Shown here: piece after piece, positions 20,131-22,325 of the stretch
Layout of the letters: every line of letters begins with the position of its first letter
Position numbering within the stretch: the stretch's first letter is position 1
DNA from: Nanoarchaeota archaeon SCGC AAA011-G17
Lineage (GTDB): Archaea; Nanobdellota; Nanobdellia; SCGC-AAA011-G17
DNA: 22,325 nt
Assembly (NCBI GenBank): GCA_000402515.1
Contig: AQRL01000034.1
Span: forward strand, 1 to 22,325
Reading direction: 5' to 3'
The notes under the pieces: model-generated
Told to the model about the DNA's origin: nothing
What the model saw: only the letters and a program-made list of their open reading frames with translations
Database searches by the model: none
Program-made: the position numbers and the translations under genes

Positions 20131-20460
20131 ATGATACCAGGAATAAACCCAAAGCAGATGAAAGAGATGATGAAAAAAATGGGTATTAAGCAGGAAGAGA
20201 TCCATGCAGAAGAAGTAATTATAAAATGCCCTGACAAAAATTTGGTAATTCTAAATCCTCAGATAATAAAGATGAACATGATGGGTCAGGATTCTCTGCA
20301 GATAACAGGGGAGATTCAGGAAGTTCCAACAAAGCACTTTACAGATGAGGATGTCAAGACCGTGATGGAAGAGGCAGACTGCTCAAAAAAGGCAGCAATA
20401 GAAGCATTAGAAGAAACCCATGGTGACCTAGCAGAGGCAATTCTTAAATTAAAGAGATAA
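20131..20460 (+). CDS. nac: Nascent polypeptide-associated complex protein (archaeal NAC)
   Basis: A 109-aa archaeal NAC, a homodimeric chaperone at the ribosomal exit tunnel. The N-terminus (PGINPKQMKEMMKKMGIK) is the ribosome-binding helix, residues 25-65 are the NAC beta-barrel (VIIKCPDKNLVILNPQIIKM), and residues about 70-109 form the UBA domain (FTDEDVKTVMEEADCSKKAA...GDLAEAILKL). Full length. It lies 1 bp downstream of secG, linking nascent-chain handling with export in one unit. Confidence 0.96.
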   Translation: MIPGINPKQMKEMMKKMGIKQEEIHAEEVIIKCPDKNLVILNPQIIKMNMMGQDSLQITGEIQEVPTKHFTDEDVKTVMEEADCSKKAAIEALEETHGDLAEAILKLKR

Positions 20461-20468
20461 TCATTTTA

Positions 20469-20502
20469 AAGTAGTTACAAAAACAAAAGATTTATAAAGT
20501 AA
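20469..20502 (+). promoter_or_regulatory. Promoter with AAGTAGTTAC upstream box
   Basis: AAGTAGTTAC (about 20469-20478) and AAAAGATTTATAAAG (TATA) precede a short leader with AAGGAG (20522-20527) before the ATG at 20532. The upstream box resembles those at 9872 and 21070. Confidence 0.5.
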
Positions 20503-20531
20503 TAATTCTAGATTAAATAGAAGGAGTTAAA

Positions 20532-20978
20532 ATGTATAATTGGAAGAATGAAATTAAGTCTGAACACGGCACAGCTGTGGATTTGGAACATTGTGTCGCT
20601 GTATATGATAAAGACAATTATTGTAGAGGTTTTATTACTGGAAGTGATTATGGTCAAATGATACTAAATCAAAAAAGAGATGAAGCTCTTGGAATTGTTT
20701 GTGGAGCTGGATATGTCCGATTATATAAACCTAAAAAAGATCCATTGCTTAAATTTACTCCCTCAGTTGGCACTATTGTTGATACAAGAGTGGAACCAGC
20801 AGTTAAGGTTAGTCATAAGGATGTTATAAAATATTTAATAGACAATGTCCCGCAGATAAGAGAGCCCATATATTATATTGATAATATACAGAAATTACGG
20901 GATAGAACACCATTACCTCAGGGTAGTGTTGATGAGATTGTAGTCGCTTTGGATTCTGGTTTTCCGAACCCTAACTAA
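20532..20978 (+). CDS. Hypothetical 148-aa protein
   Basis: A soluble protein with mixed strands and helices. The N-terminal part carries C21, C31 and C57 (EHCVAVYDKDNYCRGFITG, GIVCGAGYVRLY); the C-terminal half is helical (DVIKYLIDNVPQIREPIYYI) with a low-complexity end. No family recognised and the cysteine spacing is not a standard metal motif. AAGGAG 6 bases before the ATG fixes the start. It has its own promoter and is separate from the NAC unit. Confidence 0.7.
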   Translation: MYNWKNEIKSEHGTAVDLEHCVAVYDKDNYCRGFITGSDYGQMILNQKRDEALGIVCGAGYVRLYKPKKDPLLKFTPSVGTIVDTRVEPAVKVSHKDVIKYLIDNVPQIREPIYYIDNIQKLRDRTPLPQGSVDEIVVALDSGFPNPN

Positions 20979-21069
20979 AACTCTTTTCAAGTCAAAGCTT
21001 TCTTTTTCTAATTAGCCACAACTCAAATTGAAAATTTTATTATTAATTAAAGAGATAGTTATTTCTAAT

Positions 21070-21100
21070 AAGTAGTAACATATAGAAAGGTTTATAAACC
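21070..21100 (+). promoter_or_regulatory. Promoter with AAGTAGTAAC upstream box
   Basis: AAGTAGTAAC (21070-21079) followed by GAAAGGTTTATAAACC (TATA). The TATA is about 26 bp before the ATG at 21121. It is almost the same sequence as the promoter at 9865-9900. Confidence 0.6.
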
Positions 21101-21120
21101 TTTAATTTACTTGCATTGAT

Positions 21121-21657
21121 ATGGAAAGAAAAATATTACAGCCAGAGCAAATAATTGTTCCTGGAGAGTATGAATTAGGAAATGAATCAATCTTAAAAAT
21201 ATATTTTAGGGTTTTTGATAGAGAACATGATAAAGATTTGCCTCCCGTTATTGTTACTCATAAAAGTAAAATTAATCCATCATATTTGAGTGATAGTTAC
21301 TCTGATAAACAAAAAGCAGACGAATTTTATCAAATGTTGATGGATTCAGAAGCGCAATATTTATTATTAGACGGAAACCATAAATCTGTTGCGGCAACAC
21401 TATGTCACATTCCAATACATTCATTAAATTTGGAAAGAAGAACAGATATTGCAAAAGTAAGAAAAATGGTTAAACATGAAGAATTATTTGATTTTCCTCA
21501 TAAACAAGATTCTTTAATAGAAATAGCAAATAGTTTCATACAATATATCTATAGAAACAAAGAAATTATTATGACTGTGAGGCAAAGAGTTGATAAATTA
21601 ACTTCTAATGGTGATTTACCACAATATATGAAAGAAAGATATCACAAAGGCAAATAA
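21121..21657 (+). CDS. ParB/sulfiredoxin-fold protein
   Basis: A 178-aa protein whose first 105 residues resemble the ParB/Srx fold: an opening LQPEQIIVPGEYEL, a strand PPVIVTH, and the signature LLLDGNHKSVAATLCHIPIH (82-101), the counterpart of the DGxHR nucleotide-binding box with D84-G85-N86-H87-K88. The C-terminal third is helical. Relatives include chromosome-partition CTPases, phage modulators and nucleases. There is no HTH domain, so plasmid-type partition is unlikely. Probably leaderless. Neighbours give no functional hint. Confidence 0.68.
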   Translation: MERKILQPEQIIVPGEYELGNESILKIYFRVFDREHDKDLPPVIVTHKSKINPSYLSDSYSDKQKADEFYQMLMDSEAQYLLLDGNHKSVAATLCHIPIHSLNLERRTDIAKVRKMVKHEELFDFPHKQDSLIEIANSFIQYIYRNKEIIMTVRQRVDKLTSNGDLPQYMKERYHKGK

Positions 21658-21749
21658 TTTTTCTTATTGATTCTATGAATGAGTAATATCTCTAGTATCT
21701 CCGAAAACAAATGAGTTCTAAATAGTGGTGTCAAAGGGTATTTAAAGTA

Positions 21750-21768
21750 GTATATCCATTGGATATAC
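21750..21768. promoter_or_regulatory. 19-bp palindrome touching the DUF2080 start codon
   Basis: GTATATCCA-T-TGGATATAC is a perfect 9-bp inverted repeat with one central base, ending right before the ATG at 21769. A TATA-like GTATTTAAAG lies just upstream (21739-21748). Likely the operator of the AbrB-like protein that follows. Confidence 0.6.
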
Positions 21769-21921
21769 ATGAAGAAAATAAAAAATAGACTAATTTTAGA
21801 GAATGTTAAGATGTATTTTGAGAAGAAAATAACTAGATTTGGCAATAGTGCAAAAATTGATTGTCCAAAAAAGTTTATCGGAAAGAAGGCAATTATAGTG
21901 ATAGAAATTGGTAAATCGTGA
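21769..21921 (+). CDS. DUF2080-like transposon-encoded protein, AbrB-type
   Basis: A 50-aa protein reading MKKIKNRLILENVKMYFEKK then ITRFGNSAKIDCPKKFIGKK and AIIVIEIGKS. The VTxFGNSAxIxxPKxxxGKxxxV pattern is shared by the small archaeal transposon protein DUF2080 and by AbrB/MazE swapped-hairpin DNA binders. It lies directly upstream of, and overlaps by 14 bp, a transposase frame, which is the usual place for DUF2080. Probably regulates transposition. Confidence 0.75.
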   Translation: MKKIKNRLILENVKMYFEKKITRFGNSAKIDCPKKFIGKKAIIVIEIGKS

Positions 21922-22325
21922 GCAATTTGTTTTTAGTTGTGGCATTCTTCGCCACTTTATCGATGGAAGTCTTGGTTTAAATAGAGATAAATTTATTTCG
22001 GGATTTGAATTAAGTGAGCCGCTGCTTGATGCTGCTGCATACAATACATATATCGAGACTGTTAGCAACAAGACTGATACTCTTTATTTAAGAATTAAAC
22101 AGAGTTTAACAGAGATGACCAAATATTCGTATCTTGACTACGTTGCTAGACTATCAAGAAAGTTTGACTGGCAAAATAAAGAATTTGTTTTAGCCTTCGA
22201 TTACACCGACGAGGATTTTTATGGTGAAGTTCAAGGTTTAGATATTTATGGATGGACAGGCAAAGATGGAATTACAGGAAAGTTTAAGTTTCTTACTTGT
22301 AGCATCATTTCCGACGAAATTCCAC
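21908..22325 (+). CDS. Transposase, N-terminal 139 codons (truncated by window end)
   Basis: The frame opens after TAG at 21902-21904; the first usable start is TTG 21908, overlapping the DUF2080 stop. It reads REQFVFSCGILRHFIDGSLG, then GFELSEPLLDAAAYNTYIET, and FVLAFDYTDEDFYGE, whose first Asp in FDYTD is probably the first catalytic D. The rest, with the other catalytic residues, lies outside the window. It is intact as far as visible. Confidence 0.72.
   Translation, partial: MVNREQFVFSCGILRHFIDGSLGLNRDKFISGFELSEPLLDAAAYNTYIETVSNKTDTLYLRIKQSLTEMTKYSYLDYVARLSRKFDWQNKEFVLAFDYTDEDFYGEVQGLDIYGWTGKDGITGKFKFLTCSIISDEIP

Larger units (their letters stand above)
21769..22325 (+). mobile_element. 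Left part of a DUF2080-type (ISNCY/ISA1214-like) transposon
   Basis: The DUF2080-like gene and the start of a DDE-type transposase run off the window end. The left terminus is probably within 21715-21750 but cannot be placed without the right end. The family label follows from the DUF2080-transposase pair. Confidence 0.6.

Noticed and set aside
1-22325. CRISPR array, TnpB/omega-RNA, or defence island.
   Set aside because: No regularly spaced repeats and no cas, restriction, TnpB or IscB frames are visible; the IS200/IS605 element carries only TnpA.

Overview
The window looks like a chromosomal segment of an AT-rich, small-genome archaeon, most likely a DPANN lineage (Woesearchaeota/Pacearchaeota-like; inference). 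Direct support: archaeal-type translation genes (EF-2, EF-1A, uS10), Sec61-beta, archaeal NAC, an intron-containing tRNA-Ser, an archaeal-looking RNase P RNA, a presenilin-type protease, a two-module Lrp-like regulator, and BRE/TATA promoters about 25 bp from many start codons, several apparently leaderless.

Layout. 1-1870: presenilin/SPP-type membrane protease, then small minus-strand unknown genes. 1874-9849: housekeeping block with the Lrp-like regulator, EF-2 carrying a 476-residue intein inside its GTPase P-loop, an unknown 186-aa gene, a complete 907-bp IS5-like element with 14-bp inverted repeats and a 9-bp target duplication, then EF-1A, uS10 and tRNA-Ser(GGA). 9850-12995: accessory island directly behind the tRNA, holding a frameshifted DUF1284-like gene, a RelE/RHH toxin-antitoxin pair with a palindromic operator, a nucleotidyltransferase-like gene with a frame break, and a convergent PIN/RHH pair. 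Copies of the last 10-11 bases of the tRNA occur near the far end (12177-12187 inexact, 12986-12995 exact), so this could be an old integration. 13051-14948: YgiQ-type radical SAM enzyme and a small winged-helix protein. 14945-16913 (minus): a four-gene operon of unknown small helical proteins whose first gene is split by a 540-bp IS200/IS605 element; removing the element restores an intact frame. 17064-18833: two convergent HisB-N/GmhB-type HAD phosphatases and a secreted DUF333-like protein. 18875-20460: RNase P RNA followed within about 20 bp by a tightly packed row of four tiny unknown proteins (two membrane-bound, one pilin-signal-like), Sec61-beta and NAC. 20532-22325: unknown gene, ParB/Srx-like protein, and the start of a transposon with a DUF2080-like AbrB-fold gene and a truncated transposase.

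The coherent biology is translation plus protein export: EF-2, EF-1A, uS10, tRNA, RNase P, NAC at the nascent chain, the Sec translocon and an intramembrane protease. The least explained parts are the micro-protein cluster between RNase P RNA and secG, the minus-strand four-gene operon, and the accessory island. All family assignments are from motif reading by eye; no database search was run.
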